From: Chloroflexota bacterium
GTDB lineage: Bacteria > Chloroflexota > Dormibacteria > Dormibacterales > Dormibacteraceae
Direction of reading: 5' to 3'
DNA: 8,510 bases
NCBI GenBank assembly: GCA_005879675.1
Contig: VBJE01000223.1
Span: 1-8,510 of the forward strand
Part shown: piece by piece, positions 1 to 6,676 of the stretch
Layout of the letters: the number at the start of each line of letters is the position of its first letter
How positions within the stretch are numbered: position 1 is the stretch's first letter
The notes under the pieces: model-generated
The model's database searches: none
Told to the model about the DNA's origin: nothing
What the model saw: only the letters and a program-made list of their open reading frames with translations
Program-made: the position numbers and the translations under genes

Positions 1-1321
1 TGACCTCGGCCATGAACTGCGCCGCCGTGGCCCCGTAAAAGACGCGGTGGTCGACGGACAGCGTCATCCGCATGACCTTGCCGGGCAAGATCCTGGAGCC
101 CTCGACCACGGGCACGTCCTTGATCGCTCCGACAGCGAGGATCGCGGCCTCGGGCGGGTTGATGATCGCGGTGAACTCGTCGACGCCGAACATGCCCAGG
201 TTGGAGATCGAGAACGTGGCGCCGCTGAGGTCGCCCTCCGCCGGGCGGCCTGACCGCGCCCGCTCTATAACCTGGCGCGACTCGATCGAGATCTGGATCA
301 GGTCCTTGATGTCCGCGTCGTGCACCACCGGCACCAGGAGTCCCATGCCCTGGCTCGGCGCGACGGCAAGGCCGATGTTGATCGAGCGCTTGCGCTGGAA
401 CCTGCCGTCGGCCCACGAGCTGTTGACCTCCGGGAACCTGCGCAGCGCAAGCGCGCACGCTCGGACCAGGAAGTCCGTCATCGTCACCTTCTCCGCGCCG
501 GGGACCGAATCCTTCAGCTGCTGGCGAAGGCTGACCGCCAGGTCGACACGCGCCTCGACGGTCACCTGGAACTCGGGCACGGTGGACTTCGACTCGGCCA
601 TACGGCGCGCGATCGTGGCCTGCATCCGCGTGGGTTCGACGACCTCGACCTCGGGACCGGCCTGACGCTCCGGCGGGGCCGCCGGCCGCCGCCGGTCGGA
701 TTTCGGGCGCGGTCCCCCCGCCGCCATCACGTCCTCTTTGACGATGCGGCCTTCCGGCCCGGTGCCCTTGAGGGACGCCAGGTCGACGCCCATCTCGGCT
801 GCGAGCCTCCGGGCCAGCGGCGAGGCCTTGATCCCGTCCTGCTGGCCGTCCTGTCCTCCCCGTTCACGGGGAGGTGGCTGCGCTTCAGCCGGAGGGGCCT
901 CAGCCGGAGCTTGTCGAGGGGGTGCGGACCTCTGGGCGGGCTCGCGCTCCTCACGAGGTGCGCCCTGCGCGCGCCCAGCGGCCTTCGTCGGCGGGGTTTC
1001 CGGCTCTTGGGGCTTCGGCTCAGCGGCCGGTTGCTTCTTCGACGGCGCCTGCTTCGGCGCCGGCTCCTGGGCCGGGCCGGCGTCTTCGCCCGCCTCTCCG
1101 ATTTTCGCGATGGGGGCGCCGATCTTGGCCGGCACGCCCTGCTCGACCAGGATCTGCAGGGTCCCGTCAGCCTCAGCCTCGAGGTCGAAGGTCGCCTTGT
1201 CGGACTCGACCTCGGCGAGGACGTCGCCGGTCTTCACCTGGTCGCCGCTCTTCTTCTTCCACTCCACGATCGTGCCCTCTTCCATCGTGTCGGAGAGCTT
1301 GGGCATGTTGACCTCAGGCAT
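1..1321 (-). CDS. pdhC: Dihydrolipoamide acetyltransferase, E2 of pyruvate dehydrogenase (3' end beyond window)
   Basis: E2 core of the cytoplasmic pyruvate dehydrogenase complex; it transfers acetyl groups from a swinging lipoyl arm to CoA. 440 residues are visible, starting MPEVNMPKL; the C-terminus lies left of base 1. Domains: lipoyl domain about 1-77 with the lipoylation lysine K42 in ESDKATFD; a long Pro/Ala/Glu linker about 78-162; peripheral subunit-binding domain about 163-200 (IKASPLARRLAAEMG, then GTGPEGRIVKEDV); catalytic domain from about 235 onward. Near the end the active-site motif reads DHRVFYGA where the family usual is DHRxxDGA: the His is present but the usual Asp is Tyr. 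Residues about 130-157 are encoded by a palindromic repeat. The start ATG overlaps the pdhB stop by 8 nt (ATGCCTGA), implying coupled translation. An E2 of acetoin or branched-chain dehydrogenase is possible but less likely given the E1 alpha sequence. Confidence 0.93.
   Translation of the reverse strand, partial: MPEVNMPKLSDTMEEGTIVEWKKKSGDQVKTGDVLAEVESDKATFDLEAEADGTLQILVEQGVPAKIGAPIAKIGEAGEDAGPAQEPAPKQAPSKKQPAAEPKPQEPETPPTKAAGRAQGAPREEREPAQRSAPPRQAPAEAPPAEAQPPPRERGGQDGQQDGIKASPLARRLAAEMGVDLASLKGTGPEGRIVKEDVMAAGGPRPKSDRRRPAAPPERQAGPEVEVVEPTRMQATIARRMAESKSTVPEFQVTVEARVDLAVSLRQQLKDSVPGAEKVTMTDFLVRACALALRRFPEVNSSWADGRFQRKRSINIGLAVAPSQGMGLLVPVVHDADIKDLIQISIESRQVIERARSGRPAEGDLSGATFSISNLGMFGVDEFTAIINPPEAAILAVGAIKDVPVVEGSRILPGKVMRMTLSVDHRVFYGATAAQFMAEV
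852..932. repeat. Palindromic protein-coding repeat, copy A (inside the E2 linker)
   Basis: About 81 bp sharing, on the plus strand, the start TGTCCTCCCC, then GGGGAGGT, GCCGGAGGGG, CGGAGC, GAGGGG and a terminal TGCGGACCTC with the copy at 3442-3525. CCTCCCCG (855-862) pairs with CGGGGAGG (867-874) around a 4-nt loop. It lies in frame within pdhC and encodes residues about 130-157, a Pro/Ala/Glu-rich stretch fitting an E2 linker. The boundaries are judged only from the similarity between the two copies. Confidence 0.75.
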
Positions 1322-2345
1322 CTGATTTCTTGCCCAGGGTCGCCCGCACCAGGCGCTTGATGTCTTCGGCGGTGGGGATGGAGGCCTTCTCGAGCGGCAA
1401 GCTATAGGGCATCGGCACCTGCGCCCCGCCCATGCGGCGGCTCGGCGCGTCGAGGTAGTCGAAGCATCGCTCCTGGACACCTGCCGTGATCTCGGCGCTG
1501 ACACCGTACGTGGACCAGCCTTCCTCGACGACGATGCAGCGGCTCGTCTTGCGCACCGAGTCGACGATCGGCTGCCAGTCGATGGGGCGGATCGAGCGCA
1601 GGTCGATGACCTCGGCGTCGATGTCCTCTTCCTCGAGCTGCTTGGCCGCCTCGTTCGCGAGCACCGCCATCCTCGAGACGCCGACGACTGTCACGTCGGA
1701 GCCCTCGCGTCTCAGCGCGGCTTTGCCGAGGGGGGTCGTGTAATCGCCCGCCGGCACCATCCCGCGAACGTTGTACAGGCTCATCGACTCGAGGAACATC
1801 ACGGGGTTGTCGCCACGGATGGCGGACTTCAGCATGCCCTTGGCGTCCTCGGGTGTGGTCGGTGCGACAGTGAGCAGCCCGGGTATGAGCCCATAGATCA
1901 CCTCGAGGCTGTGCGAGTGCTGCGCCGAGAGCTGATGGCCCGCGCCGCCGGGCATGCGGATCACCATCGGCACCCTGGCCTCGCCTCCGAACATGTAGCG
2001 GATCTTCGCCGCGTTGTTGACGATCTGGTCGTAGGCGACCAGCGAGAAGTTGATCGTCATCAGCTCGACCACCGGACGCAGGCCCAGCATCGCGGAACCG
2101 ATGGCCGTGCCGACGATCACCTCTTCCGCGATCGGCGCGTCGACGACGCGCTGGGGACCAAATTTGTCGAGCAGTCCTTCGGTGACGCGATACGCGCCGC
2201 CGAACTTGCCGATGTCCTCGCCGATCAGATAGACGCTGTCGTCGCGCTCCATCTCCTCCGTGAGCGCCTCGCGCAGCGCGACGCGATAGAGCTTCTCCTC
2301 GGCTGCGGGCGGCGCCTTCTGCTGCTGCTGGGTCGCGGTCGCCAT
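1314..2345 (-). CDS. pdhB: Pyruvate dehydrogenase E1 component, beta subunit
   Basis: 343-residue transketolase-type beta subunit of the E1 heterotetramer; with E1 alpha it binds thiamine diphosphate, decarboxylates pyruvate and acetylates the E2 lipoyl group. Seen: an N-terminal pyrimidine-binding domain (LIGEDIGKFGGAYRVTEGL, then DAPIAEEVIVGTAIG and the MPGGAGHQLSAQHSHSLE segment) followed by the C-terminal transketolase domain (VVGVSRMAVLANEAAKQLEE, DLRSIRPIDW, VVEEGWSTYG). Length is normal for the family. The ATG at 2345 is chosen because it overlaps the pdhA stop as TGATG and has GGAG/AAGG purines 5-10 nt upstream; a start at 2384 would lie inside pdhA. The N-terminus has four glutamines encoded by a short CAG run. 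It sits between pdhA and pdhC and overlaps both, so it is surely co-transcribed. Confidence 0.95.
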   Translation of the reverse strand: MATATQQQQKAPPAAEEKLYRVALREALTEEMERDDSVYLIGEDIGKFGGAYRVTEGLLDKFGPQRVVDAPIAEEVIVGTAIGSAMLGLRPVVELMTINFSLVAYDQIVNNAAKIRYMFGGEARVPMVIRMPGGAGHQLSAQHSHSLEVIYGLIPGLLTVAPTTPEDAKGMLKSAIRGDNPVMFLESMSLYNVRGMVPAGDYTTPLGKAALRREGSDVTVVGVSRMAVLANEAAKQLEEEDIDAEVIDLRSIRPIDWQPIVDSVRKTSRCIVVEEGWSTYGVSAEITAGVQERCFDYLDAPSRRMGGAQVPMPYSLPLEKASIPTAEDIKRLVRATLGKKSDA

Positions 2346-3418
2346 CAGACCTTCTCCGCGCGAAGCTCGGGCCGGTTCTCCCACTGCCCCGCGTACACGT
2401 ACTTGTAGAGGTCGTCAGTCTTGGGGTCCGGGCTCTCGTCCGCGTACTGGATGATGTCCCGCACCTGCGCGTCGACCTCCTGGCGGACCGTCTTGAAGTA
2501 CTCCTCGTCCGCGAGCCCGCTCTTCTCGAGCTCGTGCTCGAAGGCGACGATGGGGTCGGCCTTGCGCCACCTCTCCTTGTCCTCGGTCGAGCGGTACTTG
2601 TCGGGGTCGACGACCGAGTGGCCCTTGAAGCGGTAGCAGAGGGCCTCGACGAAGCGAGGCTGGGAGTCGTTGCGGGTCTTCTCGACCATCTCGCTGGTCC
2701 GCAGCATGACCTCGCGCAGGTTCATGCCGTCGACCTGGATCGACTCCATGTCGTAGGCGCACGCCTTCTTGTAGATCTCGGCGACAGCTGATGCCGCCTC
2801 GACCGGCGTGCCCATGCCGTAGCGGTTGTTGATGCAGAACCAGACCACGGGCAGGTCGAACACCTTCGACATGTTCAGCGACTCATGGAAGGCGCCGATG
2901 TTGGTGGCGCCGTCGCCGAACATGCAGAAGACGACGTCCTTCTGCTTGTGATACCTCACCGCCCATCCGCCGCCAACCGCGAGCGGAAGGTGGCCGCCGA
3001 CGATGCCGTAGCCACCCATGAAACGGAGCTTGGCGTCGAACATGTGCATCGACCCCCCGCGGCCATGTGACGTCCCCGTCTCCTTGCCGAACAGCTCGGC
3101 CATCACTGCTTTCGGGTCTATGCCACGCGCGATCGCGTGGCCGTGCTCTCGGTAGCTGGTGAAGATGTAATCGTTCTTCTTCAGCGCCAGAACGCCGCCG
3201 ACGACGGTGGCCTCCTCGCCGATGTTGAGGTGGCAGTAGCCGCCGATCTTGGCTTTTGTGTACTGCTCCTGCGCGCGCTCCTCGAAGCGGCGTATGAGCT
3301 GCATCTGGCGGTGAAGCGCGAGCATGAAGTCGCGATTTTCCTTGGTCAGCGCGAGCGCCTTGGAGTTGATCGCGCTCGGGGTTGGAGGGGGAGGGGACGG
3401 TTTGACCGGGGCAGCCAT
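2345..3418 (-). CDS. pdhA: Pyruvate dehydrogenase E1 component, alpha subunit (internal start of the fused frame)
   Basis: 357 residues if started at the ATG at 3418, a usual length for this subunit. That ATG has an excellent Shine-Dalgarno (AGGAG, 6-nt spacing), the main evidence that a free E1 alpha is made. Seen: proline-rich N-terminus (PSPPPPTPS); GYCHLNIGEEATVVGG; TSYREHGHAIARG; GRGGSMHMFD, typical of pyruvate rather than branched-chain E1; GGHLPLAVG, where GQxPxAxG is usual; thiamine diphosphate/Mg motif from GDGATN (168-173) to CINN about 26 residues on; and YRFKGHSVVDPDKYRS, the phosphorylation-loop region of this family. The stop overlaps the pdhB start (TGATG). An alternative in-frame ATG at 3442 (adding MHQNQEKQ) has GGGGAGG just 2 nt upstream, but that sequence lies in a hairpin. 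The same codons are the C-terminal half of the 852-codon frame beginning with lpd. Confidence 0.88.
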   Translation of the reverse strand: MAAPVKPSPPPPTPSAINSKALALTKENRDFMLALHRQMQLIRRFEERAQEQYTKAKIGGYCHLNIGEEATVVGGVLALKKNDYIFTSYREHGHAIARGIDPKAVMAELFGKETGTSHGRGGSMHMFDAKLRFMGGYGIVGGHLPLAVGGGWAVRYHKQKDVVFCMFGDGATNIGAFHESLNMSKVFDLPVVWFCINNRYGMGTPVEAASAVAEIYKKACAYDMESIQVDGMNLREVMLRTSEMVEKTRNDSQPRFVEALCYRFKGHSVVDPDKYRSTEDKERWRKADPIVAFEHELEKSGLADEEYFKTVRQEVDAQVRDIIQYADESPDPKTDDLYKYVYAGQWENRPELRAEKV

Positions 3419-4903
3419 CTGCTTCTCCTGATTCTGGTGCATGTCCTCCCCACGAAGTGGGGAGGTCACGGCGGGGCCGCCGGAGGGGACGGCGGAGCCG
3501 CCGGAGGGGCTGTGCGCAGACCTCCGGTTGGCGAAGTGGATCGCGCGGCCCTGCGCCGCGAGCGCCGCCTCCATCAACGATTCGGGCAAGGTGGGGTGGG
3601 CGTGGATGGTGAGGTCGATCTGCTCGAGCGTGAGGCCGTTCTGGACGGCGAGCGTCGCCTCCGCGATCAGGTCGGTGGCGCGCGGCCCGATGATGTGCGC
3701 CCCAAGCAGCCTTCCCGACTCAGGGTCGGCCAGGACTTTGACGAAGCCCTCCGTCTGACCGAGCGTCAGGGCACGACCAGACGCAGCGAAGGGGAAGCGG
3801 CCGACCTTGACCGCGATCCCCTGCTCCTTCGCCTCCTTCTCGCCGAGGCCGACGTGCGCGATCTCGGGGTCGGTGTAGATGCAGTTCGGCGCGGCGTGAT
3901 AATCGGGCGTGCGCTGCCCTTGGCCGGCGATGTTCTCCACCGCGCACACGCCTTCATAGGAGGCGACGTGGGCGAGCATGATGCCGCCGATCACGTCGCC
4001 GATCGCCCAGATGCCGTCGGCGTCGGTGTGCAGGCGCTCGTCGACGACGATCCGGTAGCGGTCGAGCTTCACGCCCGCCTTCTCGGCGTCGAGCCCGTGG
4101 GTGTAAGGCACGCGACCGACGGCGAGCAGAACCTGGTCGGCGTCGACGGCGCCGCCTTCGCCTCCGGCCGAGAACTGGACCTGCAGACCGCCGTCCCGCT
4201 TGACGACGCTATCGACCTTGCTGCTGGTGTGGATCTCGCCGCCTAGCCCGGCGAGGTGCTTGGCATAGACGTTGACCAGGTCGGCGTCGACCATGGCCAG
4301 CACCTGGGGCAGCATCTCGAGGACGGTGACCTTGCTCCCGAGGGCGGCGAACATGGCCGCGAACTCCATCCCGACGACGCCGCCGCCGATCACGGCCAGG
4401 CGCCGCGGCACCTCCTTCAGCTCCAGGATCTGGTCCGAGTCGATCGTCAGCTCGGCGCCGGGCAACGGGATCCGCGCGATTGCCGATCCGGTGGCGATGA
4501 CGATGTCCTTGGCCTGCAGCTTTTCCCCGGCGACGTCGATCGCGCCGTTTCCGGCCAGGCGCGCAGCGCCCTTCAAGCTGGTGACACCGCCAGCCTTGAG
4601 AAGCCCCTCGACCCCCTTGACCAGCTGGTCGACGACGGCCGTCTTGCGCTTCTGGGCGGCGGGCCAGTCAAAACGAACGTTGTCGGCGACCAGGCCGAAC
4701 GCCTCCCCGGTCTTGGCGAGGGTGTAGAGCTCCGAAGACTGCAGCAGCGCCTTGGTCGGGATGCAGCCCCGGACCAGGCAGGTGCCCCCCATGCGGTCCT
4801 TCTCCACGATCGCCGTCCTCGCGCCCAGCTGGGCGGCGCGCAGGGCGGCGACGTAGCCTCCCGGGCCGCCGCCGATCACGACCACGTCAAACGATTCGGC
4901 CAT
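2345..4903 (-). CDS. lpdA: Dihydrolipoamide dehydrogenase (E3) reading in frame into E1 alpha: 852-codon Lpd-PdhA frame
   Basis: Residues 1-459 are a full-length dihydrolipoamide dehydrogenase, the FAD enzyme that reoxidises the E2 lipoyl group and makes NADH. Seen: FAD-binding GGGPGG at 11-16; redox disulfide C42/C47 in GGTCLVRGCIPTK; NAD-binding VIGGGVVGMEFAAMF near 172; second FAD motif GIWAIGDV; and the interface motif HAHPTLPESLMEAAL with the catalytic His/Glu. The E3 sequence ends about where the family normally ends (GRAIHF), but no stop follows. The frame continues through about 28 residues encoded by a palindromic repeat and then into E1 alpha, ending at the pdhA stop. Either a real E3-E1 alpha fusion is made, or pdhA is also started internally at 3418. 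The start ATG at 4903 follows an AGGAG motif only 2 nt away. The gene follows nadE by 45 bp in the same direction. E3 identity is certain; whether the product is a fusion is not. Confidence 0.9.
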   Translation of the reverse strand: MAESFDVVVIGGGPGGYVAALRAAQLGARTAIVEKDRMGGTCLVRGCIPTKALLQSSELYTLAKTGEAFGLVADNVRFDWPAAQKRKTAVVDQLVKGVEGLLKAGGVTSLKGAARLAGNGAIDVAGEKLQAKDIVIATGSAIARIPLPGAELTIDSDQILELKEVPRRLAVIGGGVVGMEFAAMFAALGSKVTVLEMLPQVLAMVDADLVNVYAKHLAGLGGEIHTSSKVDSVVKRDGGLQVQFSAGGEGGAVDADQVLLAVGRVPYTHGLDAEKAGVKLDRYRIVVDERLHTDADGIWAIGDVIGGIMLAHVASYEGVCAVENIAGQGQRTPDYHAAPNCIYTDPEIAHVGLGEKEAKEQGIAVKVGRFPFAASGRALTLGQTEGFVKVLADPESGRLLGAHIIGPRATDLIAEATLAVQNGLTLEQIDLTIHAHPTLPESLMEAALAAQGRAIHFANRRSAHSPSGGSAVPSGGPAVTSPLRGEDMHQNQEKQMAAPVKPSPPPPTPSAINSKALALTKENRDFMLALHRQMQLIRRFEERAQEQYTKAKIGGYCHLNIGEEATVVGGVLALKKNDYIFTSYREHGHAIARGIDPKAVMAELFGKETGTSHGRGGSMHMFDAKLRFMGGYGIVGGHLPLAVGGGWAVRYHKQKDVVFCMFGDGATNIGAFHESLNMSKVFDLPVVWFCINNRYGMGTPVEAASAVAEIYKKACAYDMESIQVDGMNLREVMLRTSEMVEKTRNDSQPRFVEALCYRFKGHSVVDPDKYRSTEDKERWRKADPIVAFEHELEKSGLADEEYFKTVRQEVDAQVRDIIQYADESPDPKTDDLYKYVYAGQWENRPELRAEKV
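3419..3433 (-). promoter_or_regulatory. Ribosome binding site of pdhA
   Basis: The mRNA strand reads CAGGAGAAGCAG directly before the ATG at 3418, so AGGAG stands 6 nt from the start codon. This is the strongest Shine-Dalgarno in the PDH cluster. It supports independent initiation of E1 alpha even though the upstream lpd frame is open through it. Confidence 0.65.
3442..3525. repeat. Palindromic protein-coding repeat, copy B (at the lpd/pdhA junction)
   Basis: About 84 bp, same orientation as the copy at 852-932. CCTCCCCAC (3445-3453) pairs with GTGGGGAGG (3457-3465) around a GAA loop, followed by two near-identical units containing GCCGCCGGAGGGG. It is read on the minus strand as about 28 residues (RSAHSPSGG through SPLRGED) linking E3 to E1 alpha. 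No stop codon occurs in this frame, so lpd has no termination codon of its own. Confidence 0.78.
3445..3465 (-). promoter_or_regulatory. Hairpin holding a GGGGAGG Shine-Dalgarno-like sequence ahead of pdhA
   Basis: In the mRNA, CCTCCCCAC and GTGGGGAGG form a perfect 9-bp stem with a 3-nt loop. The 3' arm, GGGGAGG, lies 2 nt before the in-frame ATG at 3442 and 26 nt before the better-placed pdhA ATG at 3418. It could mask a ribosome site unless ribosomes translating lpd open it. No U-tract follows, so it is not a canonical terminator. The stem is seen in the sequence; the role is inferred. Confidence 0.35.
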
Positions 4904-4948
4904 AGCTCCTACCTATACGAGATATCGACAGAAATTATGACCCCGAGA
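4904..4948 (-). promoter_or_regulatory. nadE-lpd spacer: lpd ribosome site, possible weak promoter
   Basis: This 45-bp spacer is clearly more A+T-rich than its surroundings. On the minus strand it holds CATAAT (plus 4934-4939), which resembles a -10 box, and later TATAGGTAGGAGCT leading into the lpd ATG. I see no convincing -35 element at the expected distance (it would lie inside nadE). Read-through from nadE is equally possible. No terminator-like hairpin is present. Confidence 0.3.
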
Positions 4949-6676
4949 TCAGCGCGGGCGTCCACCGTTCGGGTTGTAGCGGTTCACGATCGGCATCCGC
5001 CGGTCGCGGCCGAAGGCGCGCGGAGTGATCTTCACGCCCGGCGGAGCCTGGCGGCGCTTGTACTCGCTGCGGTCGACCAGCTGGATCACGCGCGCGACCG
5101 TTTCCGGCTTGTGGCCGGCGGCCACCAGCTCTTCCGGGCTGAGGTCGTCCTCGATGTAACCGCGGAGGATCGGGTCCAGCTCCTCGTAGGGAGGGAGGCT
5201 GTCGGTGTCCTTCTGGCCGGGTTTCAGCTCCGCGGACGGCGCCTTGGTCATGACCCGGTCGGGGATCGCCGGCCCGAGCGAGTTGCGGTAGTGGCACAGC
5301 TCGTAAACCGTCGTCTTGGTGATGTCCTTGAGCACCGCGTAGCCGCCCGCGATGTCGCCGTACAGCGTCCCGTAGCCGGTCGCGAGCTCCGATTTATTGC
5401 CGGTGCTGAGCACGATGTAGCCGAACTTGTTGGAAAGCGCGTGGAGGATGGTCGAGCGGATGCGCGGCTGTATGTTCTCCTCGGCGACGCCGGGCTTGGT
5501 GCCCTTGAAGACCGGGCTGAGGATCTCCTCGAAGCCTCTGTGCGGCGGCTCGATCGAGTAGTCCATGAGCTGCATGCCGAGGTTTTCGACGACCATGGCC
5601 GCGTCCTCGAGGCTCTCGGCCGACGTGTGGCGCGAGGGCATGCGCACCCCGATCACGTTCTGCGGACCAAGGGCGTCGCAGGCGATGGCGGCCGCGAGGG
5701 CGGAGTCGATCCCGCCCGACATGCCGATCACGACCTTCTCGAATCCCTGCTTGCGCATGTAGTCCTGCGTGCCCAGGACGACGGCGGCGTAAATCTCGGC
5801 CGCGCCCTCGAGGGGCTTCGCCACCCGGTTCTCGATCTTCGACGTGTGCTTGGAGCCTGGCCCGCTGACCGTCAGCTCCTCCACCTGCAGCTCGAGCCGT
5901 TCCGCGCCCTCGGCCTCGTACCTCAGCTTCTCGGGCGCGTGGTGGATCGGCCTGTCGGTGTCGACGTCGCACACCAGCAGGTCTTCGACCAGCGAGCCGG
6001 CGTGCGCCAGGACCTTACCCGACGCATCGAAGACCACGCTGTTGCCGTCGAAGACGAGCTCGTCCTGGCCGCCAACGGTGTTGACCCAGGCGACGATGGC
6101 GCCGTAGTCGGCGGCCCGACCCCCGACCATCTCCTCGCGCGGAGCCCGCTTGCCGTAGTGGTACGGGGAGCCGTTGATGTTGATCAGCAGTCGTGCTCCG
6201 TGCTCCGCCTGCCAGGCCATCGGTCCCGATGGAAACCAGCAGTCCTCGCAGACCGACAACCCGATGGGCACCCCGTCGAGCTCGATGATGGGGCAGCGGT
6301 GCCCGGGCACGAAGTAGCGCTTCTCGTCGAAGACGCCGTAGTTGGGCAAGAACACCTTGTGGTAGACGGCCTTGAGCTCGCCGTCGTGCAGGAAGGCCGC
6401 CGCGTTGAACAGGTCGCCCTCGCGGTCCACGAACCCCACCACGGCAGCGATGCCTTTGGTCGCCCCCCTGATCACGTCGAGCTGGGCGAGGTTGTCGCGC
6501 ACGAATGAAGGCTTGAGGACCAGGTCCTCCGGCGGATAGCCCGTGATGACGAGCTCGGGGAAGCAAACGATGTCCGCCTGCGCCGCCCGAGCGCGCTCGA
6601 TCCAGTCGATGACCAGGCGGGTGTTGCCGGCGAGATCACCGACCGTCGGGTTGACCTGCGCGAGCGCGATCCTCAC
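4949..6676 (-). CDS. nadE: Glutamine-dependent NAD+ synthetase
   Basis: 575-residue cytoplasmic enzyme that makes NAD+ from deamido-NAD+ with ATP, using ammonia released from glutamine. The N-terminal nitrilase-type glutaminase domain (about 1-260) keeps the full triad: E41 in CFPEL, K107 in VYHKVFLPNYG and C143 in SVCEDCW. The C-terminal synthetase domain has the ATP-pyrophosphatase P-loop SGGIDS (320-325), STGNKSELATGYGTLYGD and the KAPSAEL/DSLPPYEELD region. The C-terminus ends in the usual ITPRAFGRDRRMPIVNRY. The start is GTG at 6676, chosen because MRIALAQVNPTVGD matches the family N-terminus; its Shine-Dalgarno is weak (GAGG 1 nt away). It is divergent from the Lgt-like gene and lies 45 bp upstream of lpd on the same strand, so it may feed into one transcript with the NAD+-using PDH genes. 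Confidence 0.96.
   Translation of the reverse strand: MRIALAQVNPTVGDLAGNTRLVIDWIERARAAQADIVCFPELVITGYPPEDLVLKPSFVRDNLAQLDVIRGATKGIAAVVGFVDREGDLFNAAAFLHDGELKAVYHKVFLPNYGVFDEKRYFVPGHRCPIIELDGVPIGLSVCEDCWFPSGPMAWQAEHGARLLININGSPYHYGKRAPREEMVGGRAADYGAIVAWVNTVGGQDELVFDGNSVVFDASGKVLAHAGSLVEDLLVCDVDTDRPIHHAPEKLRYEAEGAERLELQVEELTVSGPGSKHTSKIENRVAKPLEGAAEIYAAVVLGTQDYMRKQGFEKVVIGMSGGIDSALAAAIACDALGPQNVIGVRMPSRHTSAESLEDAAMVVENLGMQLMDYSIEPPHRGFEEILSPVFKGTKPGVAEENIQPRIRSTILHALSNKFGYIVLSTGNKSELATGYGTLYGDIAGGYAVLKDITKTTVYELCHYRNSLGPAIPDRVMTKAPSAELKPGQKDTDSLPPYEELDPILRGYIEDDLSPEELVAAGHKPETVARVIQLVDRSEYKRRQAPPGVKITPRAFGRDRRMPIVNRYNPNGGRPR

Noticed and set aside
320..1360. Long plus-strand open frame opposite pdhC (and similar ones at 1911-2408 and 3137-4246)
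   Set aside because: All are antisense to PDH subunits with full domain structure, are of low complexity (Arg/Leu/Gly runs), and have no ribosome site or recognisable motif.
2321..2336. CAG run at the pdhB N-terminus as a functional microsatellite
   Set aside because: Only four units; too short to argue for phase variation.
2345..2384. Upstream ATG extending pdhB by 13 residues (MGEPARASRGEGL)
   Set aside because: It lies inside the pdhA 3' end, and the downstream ATG has both a ribosome site and the TGATG overlap expected in this operon.
3445..3465. Hairpin as an intrinsic terminator between lpd and pdhA
   Set aside because: No U-tract follows in the mRNA, the stem is part of a dispersed repeat, and genes on both sides belong to one complex.
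3442..3525. Repeat copies as a CRISPR array or insertion-sequence ends
   Set aside because: Only two copies about 2.5 kb apart, no regular spacers, no transposase and no clear target-site duplication are visible.
3466..3530. Fused lpd-pdhA frame as merely a sequencing frameshift
   Set aside because: The frame passes through the whole repeat without a break, both enzyme parts are intact, and a second in-frame copy of the repeat exists in pdhC. A read check is still needed, but nothing in the sequence points to an error.
4256..6508. A 750-codon plus-strand open frame opposite lpd and nadE
   Set aside because: It lies antisense to two well-supported enzymes with intact motifs; its Asp/Val/Arg/Gly/His-rich composition is typical of the complement of G+C-rich codons, and it shows no recognisable domain.
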